Position numbers and translations under genes: made by a program
In this document: positions 33,201 to 41,699 of the stretch, piece by piece
Numbering within the stretch: position 1 is the stretch's first letter
Layout: the number at the start of each line of letters is the position of its first letter
The notes under the pieces: model-generated
What the model was told of the DNA's origin: nothing
What the model saw: only the letters and a program-made list of their open reading frames with translations
Database searches by the model: none
Source of the DNA: Paragorgia papillata
Lineage: Eukaryota > Cnidaria > Anthozoa > Scleralcyonacea > Coralliidae
Length of the DNA stretch: 64,000 nt
Reading direction: 5' to 3'
NCBI GenBank assembly: GCA_035771165.1
Contig: JAWNZC010000337.1
Coordinates: 434,001 to 498,000 of the forward strand

Positions 33201-35282
33201 TCCACGGAGATCTAGGAGAGAGCTTAGAAAGTATATCTTGCTATGAATACTACGTGAGAATAGCATATTTTTCTTATATATTCTGATGTGTACGCAGCGC
33301 CTAGTGGTCTTGTCAAACATCATGCAATATGATTATTTTGTACGAACTTATTAACCAGTCAGTCAAAATGTGTCATGTACGCATGCGTGCTAGCTGCCGT
33401 GTCGAAAGGTCTATTCACTCTATTGGCAGTGGATATTGTCACTGTTCTAAAGGGTGGAGTTTATTAATAGCTTCTTTGTTTTGCTGATCAACTGAATTTT
33501 ACCGACCGAGCAATTTAATTAGGCTATACCGACCACTAGCCGTGTGACATCCCAGCTGCTGCTGAAATTGAAATTAATGGAGCGTTTCTATATAGACTGC
33601 ATATAGAAAGAAACAATATTTCAAACATTTAAAAAATTAAAATTTTAATGATTTGCATTTTATGTATAATATATAGATTCTTCGAGCACAGTGCAGGTGG
33701 TTTTGATTGATACCATTATACTATGTGGAAAGTCCGAATCTGACCAATCTGAGGATCAGCCAAAAGTTGGTGAGTGTTTGTAGTACAGTCGAATCCCTCT
33801 GTTAACGAGCTAGAATTAGAGTGTCCCCTTTTAAAATCCTTGAAAAATAAAAAAAAAATCCATTGACAATTTGTAAAATCCTCTGAAAATTGATAAAATC
33901 TTTGGAAAGTTATCATATACTTTCAAAAAAATATTGATAAGAAAATTTAATGGTTGGTTCATTGGCCATATCTGAAACAACACAGGATCATTTCAAATGT
34001 ATGGCCAGTGCTGCCTCAGAATGGATGGTATTTGTATTTGGTGGTATGGACTATGGAATGACAAATGGTAGTGAACGATTGTGTGTGGTGATTGTGTTTG
34101 TCTTGGTGAGTAATTGAGCTTGACTGTATTGTAAGGCACGGTCAGTGCAAGGTAGGATATCACTGTCTTTATACCCTTTAAGGATTTTTAAAAATCCAAA
34201 AATCTCGTACACTTTTTAGAGAGTGATTTGCGCCCGTTTCCTATCGTGCGATGCATAGTTGTTTCTGTAATTTGCTTTGTACATAAATATTTTATTTTAG
34301 ACCCCAGGTATAAAAAAATGTCCGATGTGCACTGGAGGTGGATTGAGCACACTTTAGAAAACACAGATGCTGATTATTTATTGGTTGGAGGACACTATCC
34401 GGTTTGGTCTGCTGGCATGCATGGAAATACTGACTGTCTGGTCGAAAAGTTAAAGCCACTCTTGGAGGAAAATGGCGTAACTGCTTATCTTGCTGGTCAC
34501 GATCATAATAACCAGGTAACTATTAGCTAGCTATGAAGTCATCTTTCTTCGACGACACGCCTGAAATAAATACAGTACCTATGATATTTCAGTCAATTGG
34601 TTGGCAAATGTACTAGACCCAGTCCTTTGCCAACCAACGCGCCTAATGTTTGCCTCCAAAAAATTCAAGATGGCGGCGTTCAATTGGTTACCCGCGGTTG
34701 ACTGAAATTAAGATAGGAATTAGGATGCCCCCTCTAGTATTTATATGAGTATTTGTAAGGGACCTCGAGTCCTATTGTTGTTTCTCTGGTATCAGTTAGA
34801 TACAAATGTTCATAAATGGAAGGATTAAGAGATTATTAACCGAGAACGAGGTCTGTACGGGAAAATATCAGACCGACGTCTTGACAGTACGTTGACCAAT
34901 CAGAACTCAGGATATTACAAAGCCATATAATAAAGGCGCTTATTCAAAGACAGCGCTTTTCAGTATAGAGCGTAGGTGCTTGTCGAAGAGGAAATACGGC
35001 ATTTATATGTATATATTCCTGTTGCTTTTTTAGCATATAGACGACGGTCTTGGAGTACAATACTTTGTGACTGGCTGCGCAACATTTGCTCAATACTGCC
35101 CACAAAACAAAGATGACGTCCCTGAAGGTTCTCTAAAATTTTTCTGGGCAGACGCTACAATGTTGGGCGGATTCATGTCATTTGTTGCGACTCCTACTGA
35201 AATGACTGCCACATTCATGGCTGGTACAGGAGAAGAGTTCCACGAGGTCGTCATGAAACCAAGAAATAACGCGATGGTCTGA
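21536..35282 (+). CDS. Tartrate-resistant purple acid phosphatase, copy B (complete, 5 exons, 333 aa)
   Basis: Secreted or lysosomal type 5 acid phosphatase. Coding exons 21536-21758, 30773-30994, 33677-33769, 34301-34515, 35034-35282. Residues 1-26 are a hydrophobic signal peptide ending near VDA. Metal ligands: Asp36 (GDWGG), Asp76 and Tyr79 (GDNFY), Asn114 (GNHD), His211 (GGHYP), His246 and His248 (GHDH). Asn120 in GNIS is the conserved glycosylation sequon. Mammalian enzymes are about 325 residues. The substrate loop reads WSAGMHGNT, unlike the WSIAEHGPT of copy A and of vertebrates. Intron 1 is 9 kb and full of transposons; intron 2 has a GC donor. Joining the exons keeps one frame to the TGA. 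Downstream of TRAP-A in the same orientation: a tandem pair. Confidence 0.95.
21925..22241. mobile_element. TTAA-flanked element L, copy 1
   Basis: TTAA at 21921-21924 and 22242-22245; the flanks extend the palindrome (GGGAGCTTAAG, TTTAAGCTCCC). Shares GTCTTGAAGACGTGAAAAT and ACTCTTGGGACTA with copies at 7343-8463, 26373-26728 and 26738-26995. Confidence 0.7.
22359..22423. repeat. (AT)n microsatellite
   Basis: About 32 AT dinucleotides directly upstream of the hammerhead-like motif. A second (AT)n lies at about 22609-22638 on the other side. Confidence 0.95.
22431..22472 (-). ncRNA. Hammerhead ribozyme-like motif (type I, Penelope-like), probably inactivated
   Basis: On the minus strand, in order: CTACA, CTGATGA, hairpin GCTGT-AGT-ACAGC, GAA, ACACGTGT, G, TGTAG. 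CTACA and TGTAG form stem I; CTGATGA and GAA are the invariant core; GCTGT/ACAGC is stem II; the self-complementary ACACGTGT fits the very short stem III of type I hammerheads, which can pair in dimers. The base before the expected cut is G where active ribozymes need A, C or U, so this copy is probably dead. Such motifs are known in terminal repeats of Penelope-like elements, and a Penelope-like remnant lies at 2300-3470. No adjoining coding part was recognised. Confidence 0.62.
22473..23715. other. TRAP-B intron 1 stretch without recognised gene
   Basis: Includes a duplicated GCGCATGGGCCCA motif (22580-22608) and an (AT)n run. The remainder is AT-rich and unremarkable. Confidence 0.45.
23716..23852. 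mobile_element. Small TIR element W with TAGCCTGCG ends
   Basis: Begins TAGCCTGCGAATACAG and ends ATTCGCAGGCT. The tip equals that of the Mutator-like element at 5729-7304. No clear target duplication. Confidence 0.6.
23857..24428. mobile_element. TIR element X, about 570 bp
   Basis: Left end includes CTTAATTTCATTATTGCCTG and CACCGCATGGCGC; the right end is the complement with an 11-nt insertion. No coding potential recognised, and no target duplication resolved. Confidence 0.7.
24429..25262. other. TRAP-B intron 1 stretch without recognised gene
   Basis: AT-rich; a short AT run near 24782-24799. Nothing else supported. Confidence 0.4.
25263..25366. mobile_element. MITE K, copy 2 (damaged left end)
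   Basis: Retains AATAAAATCGTCTGGCGTTA and the right part CAAAGAGTTAGAGAG, but the left terminus has diverged. A stray ACTCATTCCTGTTGG follows at about 25378. Confidence 0.7.
25666..26205. mobile_element. TTAA-flanked MITE, AGTGCCTCTATGG family, copy 2
   Basis: 540 bp between TTAA at 25662-25665 and 26206-26209, internally inverted relative to copy 1. The left flank CCCTGGGGACGAGGTTG is a fragment of the right end of element B. Confidence 0.85.
26210..26368. mobile_element. TTAA-flanked MITE U, 159 bp
   Basis: GGCTAATTTCC and GGAAACTAGCC ends pair, and CTCAGGAAAA and GACAGGAACGGACAGGAAA extend the palindrome. It shares its left TTAA with the preceding element and its right TTAA (26369-26372) with the following L copy. 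Confidence 0.8.
26373..26728. mobile_element. TTAA-flanked element L, copy 2
   Basis: 356 bp between TTAA at 26369-26372 and 26729-26732. Starts GATGCTATAGGACGACGACG, ends CGTCGTAGATC. An uninterrupted relative of the T-split copy at 7343-8463. Confidence 0.7.
26738..26995. mobile_element. Element L, partial copy 3, interrupted by MITE K
   Basis: CCTGAAGACGTGAAAATGA to ACGTTCGCGTTGTACTTG matches the right half of L copy 1. The K element at 26781-26874 splits it. Confidence 0.65.
26781..26874. mobile_element. 94-bp MITE K, copy 3
   Basis: Flanked by TTA (26778-26780 and 26875-26877). The corresponding uninterrupted L sequence at about 22143-22160 shows the empty site as a single TTA (GGCGTTACGATTACTC). 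Confidence 0.85.
26996..28061. other. TRAP-B intron 1 stretch with repeat fragments
   Basis: Contains a further L-like fragment (about 27290-27400), a G-run of about 23 nt (27669-27691) that could form a quadruplex, a repeat with GGGGGTCTGGGGGCATGCCC (27719-27738) that recurs inverted near 31560, and an (AT)n tract ending at 28060. No gene. Confidence 0.5.
28062..29322 (+). mobile_element. Foldback element F, copy 1 (left arm of a 2.2-kb palindrome)
   Basis: Starts TTAACAGTTATACCATGAGC with a terminal hairpin (GAGGCGCTTCGCCGA loop) and ends in a second hairpin around GATATGAGCTGATAGCC. About 916 bp without the nested 345-bp MITE. Paired with the inverted copy starting at 29323 and similar to 48171-49096. 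No conserved reading frame. Confidence 0.8.
28890..29234. mobile_element. 345-bp MITE with TA duplication, nested in F copy 1
   Basis: Ends CACACGTAAAAA and TTTTTACGTGTG, flanked by TA at 28888-28889 and 29235-29236. The interior is built of repeated AACAGGTTGTT/AACAACTTGTT motifs. The two other F copies lack it and show the empty site (CTCTACTAGTAGG, CTCTACCAGCAGG). The TA target fits Tc1/mariner-type MITEs. Confidence 0.88.
29323..30233 (-). mobile_element. Foldback element F, copy 2 (right arm)
   Basis: Inverted copy of 28062-29322 without the nested MITE. The centre is a perfect palindrome, GCATGCTATATAATAAATA and its complement (29304-29341). Small open frames here are not conserved among the copies. 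Confidence 0.8.
30234..30772. other. End of TRAP-B intron 1
   Basis: Begins with an (AT)n tract (about 30234-30284). Contains G- and C-rich runs near 30541-30610 (GGGGGGGG, CCCCCCCCCC). No gene. Confidence 0.6.
30773..30994 (+). CDS. TRAP-B exon 2
   Basis: 222 nt, acceptor TGCAG. Encodes GDNFYFTGV, GNHDHYGNIS and ERWNFPFYY. Its 3' boundary is TTCCAG followed by GCAAGA, a GC donor placed exactly where TRAP-A has CCAG/GTATAA. Confidence 0.93.
31888..32096. mobile_element. MITE C, copy 1 (209 bp), 9-bp duplication
   Basis: TAGCCTGGTACCC and GGGTACCAGGCTA ends, flanked by CGTCACAAC at 31879-31887 and 32097-32105. A second inner inverted repeat is GGCCAGGTAACCACT. A related copy is at 55804-55980. 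Inserted at the very edge of element B copy 2. Confidence 0.88.
32102..33026. mobile_element. Mutator-like TIR element B, copy 2 (925 bp)
   Basis: Same termini as 15528-16453. Its own 9-bp duplication GCAACGTCA lies at 31875-31883 and 33027-33035; the left one is displaced by the later insertion of MITE C. Confidence 0.87.
33677..33769 (+). CDS. TRAP-B exon 3
   Basis: 93 nt, acceptor ATATATAG, donor GTGAGT, phase 1 on both sides. Encodes STVQVVLIDTIILCGKS. One codon longer than TRAP-A exon 3. Confidence 0.88.
34301..34515 (+). CDS. TRAP-B exon 4
   Basis: 215 nt, acceptor TTTTAG, donor GTAACT. Encodes [17 protein letters not shown] and AGHDHNNQ with three His ligands. Confidence 0.93.
35034..35282 (+). 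CDS. TRAP-B exon 5 (terminal)
   Basis: 249 nt from TTTTTTAG to TGA, phase 0. Starts HIDDGLGVQYFVTGCAT and ends VMKPRNNAMV. Confidence 0.93.
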   Translation, partial: HIDDGLGVQYFVTGCATFAQYCPQNKDDVPEGSLKFFWADATMLGGFMSFVATPTEMTATFMAGTGEEFHEVVMKPRNNAMV

Positions 35283-35703
35283 AAACCTATATTTCTACAT
35301 CAATGAATGAATATTTGGGGATTCTTGATTTTAAAATTCTGATTTTGTCAGAAATAATTTTGTTAGCGGTACTTCAATTATATTTCTGTAATTAAGGGTA
35401 TGAAATGAAAAGTTAGAAAGGGTAATAAAATTTAAAATGAGTTTTTAATAAATTTGTAATCCGAAGTGAGAAGAGTTCCACGAGGTCGTCATGAAACCAA
35501 GAAATAACGCGATGGTCTGAAAACCTATATTTCTACATCAATGAATGAATATTTGGAGATTCTTGATTTTAAAATTTTGATTTCGTCAGAAATAATTTTT
35601 GTTAGCGGTACTTCAATTATATTTCTGTAATTAAGGGTATGAAATGAAAAGTTAGAAAGGGTAATAAAATTTAAAATGAGTTTTTAATAAATTTGTAATC
35701 CGA
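35231..35703 (+). repeat. Tandem duplication of the TRAP-B 3' end (238-239 bp unit)
   Basis: Unit 1 is 35231-35464 plus junction and unit 2 is 35469-35703. Each contains the last 17 codons, the stop and the 3' UTR, with only a few differences (one T indel). AATAAA signals occur at 35424 and 35447 in unit 1 and again in unit 2, giving alternative poly(A) sites. Confidence 0.92.
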
Positions 35704-36062
35704 CCATAGTGTACTATCGTGAAACTGGACGTCATGGATATGCCCCGGATTTTATGTACTGTTTAATAAACGAGCAGGAGTGTTTTATCAGATATAAAGA
35801 CACGAGGCGAACTGCGATAAAACACGAACTGCGAGTTTATTGAACGGCTTCAAAAACGACCCACTTGGTAAGTTCATTGGCATAGTAAGTTTGAAAAATA
35901 ACCTTGTCTAAGCCGAGAAAATCAAAGCTAAAGTTTATGTAAATCAGGTAGAGGCCGCGGAACCGGGGGGGGCGCACTGGGGGCAGATGCCCCCCCACTT
36001 TTTTAAAAATTGGAAAATGTGCTAAATGTGGCGTAGAAGTACGACATTGCTACAGTCGTTGG

Positions 36063-36192
36063 CACCTAAGCGTGTACACCGCCCATCAAAACATGTTTTA
36101 TGTCTCGCCAATCCCACGGTGTTGATTTCAAAACAGTTAACTTTGGCTTAAATTTAGAACATGTTTTGATGGGCGGTGTACACGCTTAGGTG
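36063..36192. mobile_element. 130-bp MITE, 35-bp inverted termini
   Basis: CACCTAAGCGTGTACACCGC and its complement at the ends; pairing continues through CCATCAAAACATGTT. No target duplication seen. Confidence 0.78.
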
Positions 36193-36892
36193 TATTTGCT
36201 GTATTTGCTGTAGAAAAGAGTGACTGCCGTTGCCCGATGGGTGACGTAAAAGAGTTATTTATAAAATATGATATAATGTGAGTTTCCAGCATATTGGCGC
36301 TACTTGAAGTTCTCTATTTCTAAAAGAAATGCCGCTGACCAAGAAATTATGTTAAAAACAAAATGGTGGTGGTCAAATGGAAATTACAACCGTACAACGT
36401 TTTAAATTATACAATTATTTTGAAAATAACCAAGGTGCCCCTCTTTGGCGGTGCCCCCCCCCCTTTTCAGGTGCTTCCGCGTCCTCTGAAATCAGGAGGT
36501 ATCTTTATCAGTCACATATAAAAAACTGTACATATATAATTAATGATATTATCAGGGCAAAGTTAAATAAAATAAAATAAAATAAAAATAAAGACACGAT
36601 ACGGTCATGATTTTCTTTTGTGTTTTCCTCATGGATTATTAATGAGTTTTTGAAAATAATGAACTGTACGTCTTTACGCAATGTCTCTGTGAAACCTGCA
36701 GCAAACTAAACTCTTCCATTTTTACACATATCCGCCTATACCTAATGGCTAATGTATACTTTGGATATTTGCAAATTTGCAAATAACTGAGTTGAGGACT
36801 GAGTGCAAATAATTTTCTGCCGCAAATAATTTTAGGAGCATGCGCACTAGCATCATAGCATGGCGCGGGAGATGGACACTGCAGATCCTGCC
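36193..36892. other. Intergenic, no gene recognised
   Basis: Contains GTGCCCCCCCCC near 36452 and an (AAAAT)n-like run near 36570. Nothing supported as coding. Confidence 0.4.
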
Positions 36893-36956
36893 CAATCTCG
36901 TACCCAGACCCGCGCGTTCCCATAATCACAAACGCGTGGGTCTGGGGACGAGATTG
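36893..36956. mobile_element. 64-bp minimal palindromic element
   Basis: CAATCTCGTACCCAGACCC and GGGTCTGGGGACGAGATTG surround a small loop. ATCCTGCC flanks both sides (36885-36892, 36957-36964). The tips resemble element B (CAACCTCGT), so it may be an extreme deletion derivative. Confidence 0.75.
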
Positions 36957-37184
36957 ATCCTGCCTGAAAGGAAGTATAAATCGAGAGTATTTGGAAGCAT
37001 CCATAATGACAATACTGTATACTTCAGAAAATAAATATTTAAAAGGAAGATTTAGTGAGATAAAAAGCAAGACTCATGCATGCCAACAAAAAGTAAGTTT
37101 TACGAAGATTTTAGTATGCCAAAGAGTCTTTGGCAAAGACAGAGAGAATGGTGGACTCTAAATTTAATATTGAACTTGTCTATT

Positions 37185-37291
37185 GCAAAATATCATGATT
37201 TGTCAGTGTCTCACTACCAGTTATTTAGTAAATAACTAGTAGCTCTATTAAATAAATAGTAGCTCGTCACTGACAAATCATGATATTTTGC
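37185..37291. repeat. Palindrome with 24-bp arms
   Basis: GCAAAATATCATGATTTGTC and its complement, enclosing TAGTAGCTC-type repeats. Confidence 0.7.
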
Positions 37292-37310
37292 TCAGACTCA
37301 TCCAATAATT

Positions 37311-37701
37311 GGGCCATTCATTTAATATGCGCCTCCCCCCCTATTGAGGGCCTTGGATATCCAGGGGGGAGGGGGGTCGTAGACTAGTAATTTCCAAGTG
37401 GGACACTGAGCAACATACAAGGGGGGCAAATAATATATAAAGTTATTTCCAAGGGGGATGAAAGATGGAAGAAGGTATAGCAGAAATCAGAAGCATATTT
37501 CCAAAATTCCAAAATTTCCAAAGGGGGGATCAGAGGTATATTAGAGATATAACCAAGGGGGGATCGGGATCAGAGATATATCCAAGGGGGATGCTAAATT
37601 AAAGACCACAAAAAAATCCACAGGGGTTATACCCTACAGAATATCCAAGGGGATCTGGAAGCAAAACCCTCAATAGGGGGGGTGCGCATATTAAATGGCC
37701 C
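37311..37701. mobile_element. TIR element N, 391 bp
   Basis: GGGCCATTCATTTAATATGC and GCATATTAAATGGCCC ends, then CCCCTATTGAGGG inside. ATT flanks both sides. The interior repeats CCAAGGGGGATC-like units. Confidence 0.72.
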
Positions 37702-37739
37702 ATTGATAAGTGGTAGCTCACTGCCTCGCCATCCAATAA

Positions 37740-38346
37740 TGCACCTATCAATGTAAACCCCGCGGGGTGTTGGTGTGGGCAAAGCGTGGGGATTTGACAA
37801 AAAAATGAAAATTTGAGTAAAATGCCCGAGGGTGGGGAATTGTATATCGATCAAATGTTTCCAAAAGAACGCCCCTGGGAACAGATTCAAATTTTCATAC
37901 ATTTAAATGAGCATTGATTAGCTCGTGAATTATTAATGATGAAAGACACCAGTCATATACATACACGTATATTTAAATATTTCTGTGCATGATTGATCGT
38001 CTTTAATTGATCATTGATTCAATAAACAATTGAAAAATTTTCCTTTGCAAATGCTGAACGTTTTTGACCAGATGGATAGTTGGAGGCAAAGATATATTTG
38101 GATTTTACTCACCTTTTGCTCTTGAACTCTCGAAGGACAAACAAAGGTAAATTGACTACACGAGAAGACCTTTCTTAAGCACTCGTCTCCAGGACTTTTG
38201 CAATCAATACCGTGCAGTCAGTCAAATGCCTTGACCCGCGGGGAACAATTTATGGTCAAATGCACGACTGCGGGGATGGTTTTCGATGTCAAATCCCCAC
38301 CCTTTGCCCACACCCCCACCCCGCGGGGTTTACATTGATAGGTGCA
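37740..38346. mobile_element. TIR element P, 607 bp, TAA duplication
   Basis: TGCACCTATCAATGTAAACC and its complement form long termini with CCCCGCGGGG. TAA flanks at 37737-37739 and 38347-38349. It interrupts a roughly 36-bp tandem repeat (TTGATAAGTGGTAGCTC), which shows the empty site. The duplication fits PIF/Harbinger-type MITEs. Confidence 0.8.
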
Positions 38347-38881
38347 TAATTGATAAGTGGTAGCTCGCTGCCTCGTCCAATAATTGATAATTTTTCTCAA
38401 TGATTCATTTGCCTAAAATATAAATTTTTACAAAAAGTAGCTTATCAATATTGCCAAATCAAGACTCATTGCAACTTAATCACAATGTTAAGAATGTTTG
38501 AAAAACTGTGGATGAATCTGACATTATCCCTGAGCCCGGAGCCCGGTGATGGTGCTAATCTCGACAGGCGTGGAGTCCATTTTACACGCGTGTAGAAAAA
38601 GGAAATATAGTTTATATATATATATATATATATTTATAACATAGACGTCAAGGTTCGAATTAACTATTGAAAACTGGTTCGTGAATTTTAAAAAAGTTCC
38701 ATCAGTATAATGCCTGATTTTTTACCCCCATTTTAAAGTAGTAATCAATGCCTTAAAAACTTAAAAACTAATACTCTCAGGAAACAAAAATTGTAGAGAT
38801 CTTGACATATGTGTGTAACATGCCTGATTTTAGTTTTTCTCACAGTCTTTTCTTCTCTTTGAAACTCACACAGCTTATTGT
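38347..38881. other. Intergenic, no gene recognised
   Basis: Holds the second copy of the 36-bp repeat at its left edge and an (AT)n tract near 38611-38632. Confidence 0.5.
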
Positions 38882-39124
38882 AGAGGGTCCTGAAAGGGGG
38901 GGGGGGGTGTGCAGATCCCATTTTCCCAGTGTATTTTGTTACAATATCCCATTCCCATTAACAAAATATCTTGAAATCCCAGTCCCGTCCTCAAAATTTT
39001 CTTTCCCATTCCCAGTGACAATTAAAAAAATCCCATTCCCAGTGATAAAAAAAACATGAAAATCCCAATTCCCAGCGCTAAAAATTACCAAATCCCAGTT
39101 CCCATTTTACCCTTCAGGACCCTT
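38882..39124. repeat. CCCATTCCCAGT minisatellite bounded by an inverted repeat
   Basis: Six or more loosely spaced copies of TCCCATTCCCAGTGA, preceded by a G-run and bounded by AGGGTCCTGAA and TTCAGGACCCT. Confidence 0.7.
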
Positions 39125-39689
39125 TTGTTTGATACCAATGGAAGAAATATTTTTAATGTGGCTTTTTTCATCTCTTTTCGTGCTACGAAAACATACAATT
39201 TTCACTTGTGGCCATCATTCGTACTAGCGGAGCCCTTCTTCAGAATAAAACGTTTTACTCATTTACGGTACTGTGATCTCGAAACATCGATAGTATTTCG
39301 TTCCTTGAAATTTTCTGTGATAATTGCTTACGGTACCATATACTGTATTGTGATGGCTCCCCCACAGTCATTTTTATGGAGGTGGTAAACGCGCTCCCAC
39401 AAAGGCCTGCTTGTTAGAGAACAATATTGTGTTCTCTTTGTGTACCGCGAATCAATCAAATCAATACGGTACTGTGCCAAATATAGATCAGCCAATCACA
39501 GGGACTGGGTGTGGGAAAATAACTTACCGGAGAGTGTGACTATAACTGTCTATTATTTTATTGCACCTATGAATATGATAGAAGAAAATTGAAAACAATT
39601 CAACTGGTTTTTGTTGATGCATGCTTTACTCGTGAAAGTTGGTGACATTACACAGTTTAATTCTTAAAATGTATATTCCTTAGTTCAAT

Positions 39690-40400
39690 AAAAGTAGCTT
39701 GCTGCGTAGGCAGTGTTGAAACAACAATCGAAATATAGTAAGGTTAGATATACTGCCGAAACAGAGAACGTACGAGTCTAACGTTTCGCGCGAAGGCCCT
39801 TCGTCAGCGAACGTTTTTCTTTTTTTAACACTTCTGAAGATGCTGTTTTTGTTTACCAAGGGCGGACATAAACAGTGTTTTCACTTTATTTGTTTTCACT
39901 TTATCGATTTTTTTCTTTTATTTAACACTACCGAAGATGCTGTTTTTAGTTAGCCAGGGCCCCAGGGCGGACATAAACAGTGTTTTCACTTTATTTATCT
40001 ATTTTCTCCCTTTTATTTACTGAAGATGCTGTTTTTGTTTAGCAAGGGCGGACATAGACATTGTTTTCACTTAATTAATTTATCTATTTTTTACTCTTGC
40101 TCATCCTCTTTACACCCCCTCCTTTTTTGCTCATCGACGGTGGGAATAGCAAATGTCTTTCGCATCTCATTATTGAGTTGTTATTGTTATTTTGCTTTGA
40201 TTGGCTAATTTTTTCGCATCTCATTAATTTGTTATTGTTATCTGATTGGCTTATTTTTGGTCACATGATTATCTTCTTATATAAGCTCGTTGTTTGTTTA
40301 CACTCTTTATGTTTCTCTCTGACGAAGGGCCTTCGCTCGAAACGTTAGACTCCTATATTCTCTGTTTCGGCAGTATATCCATGCAATCTTACTATATTTC
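39690..40400. mobile_element. Inverted-repeat element M with GAAACG-type hairpins
   Basis: Arms of about 100 bp: GTATATC/GATATAC, CTGCCGAAACAGAGAA and CTAACGTTTCG on the left, the complements on the right. Each arm holds a CGAAGGGCCTTCG hairpin next to CGAAACGTTAGAC. The interior has three copies of GAAGATGCTGTTTTTGTTTA plus a GGGCGGACATA segment. A fragment of one arm recurs at 57330-57385. Confidence 0.7.
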
Positions 40401-40691
40401 GATTCTTATTCCTTAGTTCGTTGTTTACCATTGTCTGGCGGCTTGGCAACAGTACCCTGCTTAGACAACTCAGTGAGTGCATGACCTAGCTCGCTGTAGC
40501 TTGAGTCCCAAATTTCTTTCCAATCTTTTTATCGTATCTCTGATCTTTGGTAACTCGTTACGTCGCGTTGTCCGGTTATAGACGATTCTATTATTTTACC
40601 TTGAGCGGCGATGCCAGACGATTTTATTCGGCCGTGTGTCTCGACGACACATGAAAGGTTCATCCACACTGTGAATTAACACTTTACGTTG

Positions 40692-40716
40692 CGTTGTTGT
40701 TGTTGTTGTTGTTGTT
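40692..40716. repeat. (GTT)n microsatellite
   Basis: Eight GTT units. Confidence 0.95.
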
Positions 40717-41699
40717 CGAGTTAGAGGAATCGGCTTCAGTAATCGACTATTTTTGTGATCGGCTCATCTCTAGACTGGAGGGCACCTTTAACAAGTAGAC
40801 TCCAATACTCCATTCCATCGCTGTCTGTTCAATTATAGATGCAGAGATGACGTCGCAATGTAGTAAGAACAAAAAAGCGGCATATGGGCCGTCTTCTGTG
40901 TATCTATTATATTAACTGACCAGACAACGGCAATTAAAAATAGAAAAACTGTATTTCAAAAAATTTACTGAATTTTCCAGTTTTTTCTGGGGAATTAGAT
41001 GAATTGTGTTAGCATGTCGGTCATCTATACAAATCAAGAAAAGTCATTGGTTTACGGAAATCAAACCATGTTAGTGATGTCATTTGTGCATCTGTCTTTT
41101 AATAGATCATGATCAACAACCGTAATGAAAATGCACACAGAAGTCACATTATTGTATTAAAATACATGTATAGTACATGGTGATTAACATTTAAGATGTG
41201 CATGACCACCTAGTCTACATATACACATTGTTTCATATTGAGATGAACATACGTAGTATTGTTATATTGTACAAGTATAGATTTACGCTGATATATGCTG
41301 TGTAATGTGAAGTCACCCACAATGCATTTTTTAGCCAATTTTAGACATACATTCTTCCAGTTTAAAACATCTTAGCAGAGCATACATGGCCCCCTGCAAG
41401 CCAATATTTAGGTTCTTGTTTTAACCAGAGCCTTCAATCAAAGTTAACCTTTATAATGCAAGGTTAGGTACTGTACAATGGTGCATCACAATTGGCATTA
41501 TACAAAATAGAGTAATAAAGACATTGTTTTTTAGCCGCAGGGAGTGGGGGTGTTAAACTTGAGCTGTTTTTAATTACAACTACAGTATAGATAAGTTTCT
41601 GCTAAAATTAATGAATTTTTTCATGTCTCTTAGTGACTAAAATTTAATTTAATTTTACCCTTACATCTAGGTGTTATGGTAAATTATTGTCAGTCTCTA
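40717..41699. other. Intergenic, no gene recognised
   Basis: Includes a degenerate relative of the ATGCACAGATGACGTC MITE (about 40830-41110). The rest is AT-rich. Confidence 0.45.

Larger units (their letters stand above)
31040..33345. repeat. Composite foldback in TRAP-B intron 2
   Basis: Outer arms at about 31160-31345 and 33116-33335 are complementary (for example GAATAGCATATTTTTCTTAT on the right). An inner inverted pair, ATGCACAGATGACGTCAC near 31095 and its counterpart near 31690, is related to the MITE at 58248-58420. Elements C1 and B2 are inserted within. Confidence 0.65.

Noticed and set aside
39786..40350. Hammerhead ribozymes in the arms of element M
   Set aside because: CTGACGA followed by a CGAAGG/CCTTCG hairpin and CTCGAAAC is similar, but stem II is not placed directly between the core boxes, so the fold does not satisfy the consensus.
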